DNA from: Kallipyga massiliensis ph2
GTDB taxonomy: Bacteria > Bacillota > Clostridia > Tissierellales > Peptoniphilaceae
Assembly (NCBI RefSeq): GCF_000311985.1
Contig: NZ_HE978585.1
Location: 648,676 to 712,675 of the forward strand
DNA length: 64,000 bases
Reading direction: 5' to 3'
Part shown: positions 63,775 to 64,000 of the stretch, in pieces
Layout: each line of letters starts with the position of its first letter
Position numbering within the stretch: the stretch's first letter is position 1
Program-made: the position numbers and the translations under genes
Notes under the pieces: model-generated
What the model was told of the DNA's origin: nothing
The model's input: only the letters and a program-made list of their open reading frames with translations
Databases searched by the model: none

Positions 63775-63990
63775 ACAAGCGGAGCCCCCTCATATGGCAA
63801 AATTAAGGGGAAGGGGGGCAAAGCAAAGCCCCCTCATTCGGCGGAATCAGGGGAAAGGGGGGCCAAGCGGAGCCCCCTCATCCGGCGAAATCCAGGGGCA
63901 GGGGGGCCAAGCGAAGCCCCCTCATTCGGCGAAACCGGGGGGCAGGGGGGCTAAGCGAAGCCTCCTTATTTAGCAAAACAGCCATTTAAG
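63775..63990 (+). repeat. Hairpin repeat array F (exact 44-bp period, 5 units, last degenerate)
   Basis: GC(G/A)(G/A)AGCCCCCT starts at 63779, 63823, 63867, 63911 and 63955 (always 44). AGCCCCCT pairs with AGGGGGGC(C/T) across a variable ~20-nt loop. It follows the envelope gene cluster and reaches nearly to the window edge. The array may continue outside. Confidence 0.9.
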
Positions 63991-64000
63991 GGGGAATTAT

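Overview
The window is bacterial chromosome with moderate-to-high G+C and dense operons, strong AGGAGG ribosome sites and several TTG/GTG starts. The gene set (RecR, Pst/PhoBR, GlpP, CWB2-repeat wall protein, ComEB-like deaminase, S6-SSB-S18, clade II PurL, PurO) points to an anaerobic Firmicute (Bacillota). A high-G+C member of the Tissierellia/Peptoniphilaceae type is my best guess, from family recognition only.

Layout. 1-1.8 kb: 3' end of recR, a tRNA-Val on the minus strand, and an ApbE flavin transferase. 1.8-8.5 kb: phosphate regulon (Pho box, pstS-pstC-pstA-pstB-phoU, then the PhoB/PhoR two-component system). 8.5-15.2 kb: glycerol regulon (glpP, trxB, a strong promoter with an attenuator-type leader, GlpA-like dehydrogenase, a second flavoprotein, a DUF1667 protein, glpK). 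15.3-19.1 kb: a hairpin repeat array, an Rpn-family nuclease/transposase and an EF-G paralogue. 19.2-23.2 kb: aspartate to pyruvate operon (aspA, fumC, malic enzyme). 23.6-27.6 kb: dCMP deaminase, a UvrD-type helicase fused to an Fe-S nuclease, and DHFR. 27.7-30.8 kb: GntR-regulated ABC transporter. 31.2-34.0 kb: M16C peptidase. 35.0-36.1 kb: rpsF-ssb-rpsR. 36.2-41.4 kb: an AT-rich, decayed mobile island flanked by 112-bp direct repeats. It contains pieces of a serine recombinase, a relaxase, a PcfB-like protein, restriction genes and a YhcG nuclease. 41.9-46.2 kb: CWB2 surface protein, Nudix hydrolase and polysaccharide deacetylase. 46.8-47.6 kb: a predicted PD-(D/E)XK protein. 47.6-61.8 kb: a minus-strand purine operon (purE-C-F-M-N-O-B-H-D-L) preceded by nrdB. 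61.9-63.7 kb: three small envelope proteins.

The most unusual feature is a set of six intergenic arrays of short tandem hairpin units. Period is 42-54 bp, with 5-8 units each. They start near 15.29, 23.26, 30.78, 34.13, 46.40 and 63.78 kb. Two of them (15.3 and 30.8 kb) are inverted copies of one element with an alternating 42/45-bp period and a shared end module. A third shares a leader sequence with the 30.8-kb copy. The others have unrelated sequences but the same architecture. They lie at gene ends, are not CRISPR-like and show no consistent coding potential.

Other points worth checking are a PurF that lacks the N-terminal catalytic cysteine, a split purine end-step (formyltransferase-only PurH plus archaeal-type PurO), a streptococcal-style circularly permuted PstS, and a free-standing small RNA candidate near 34.45 kb.
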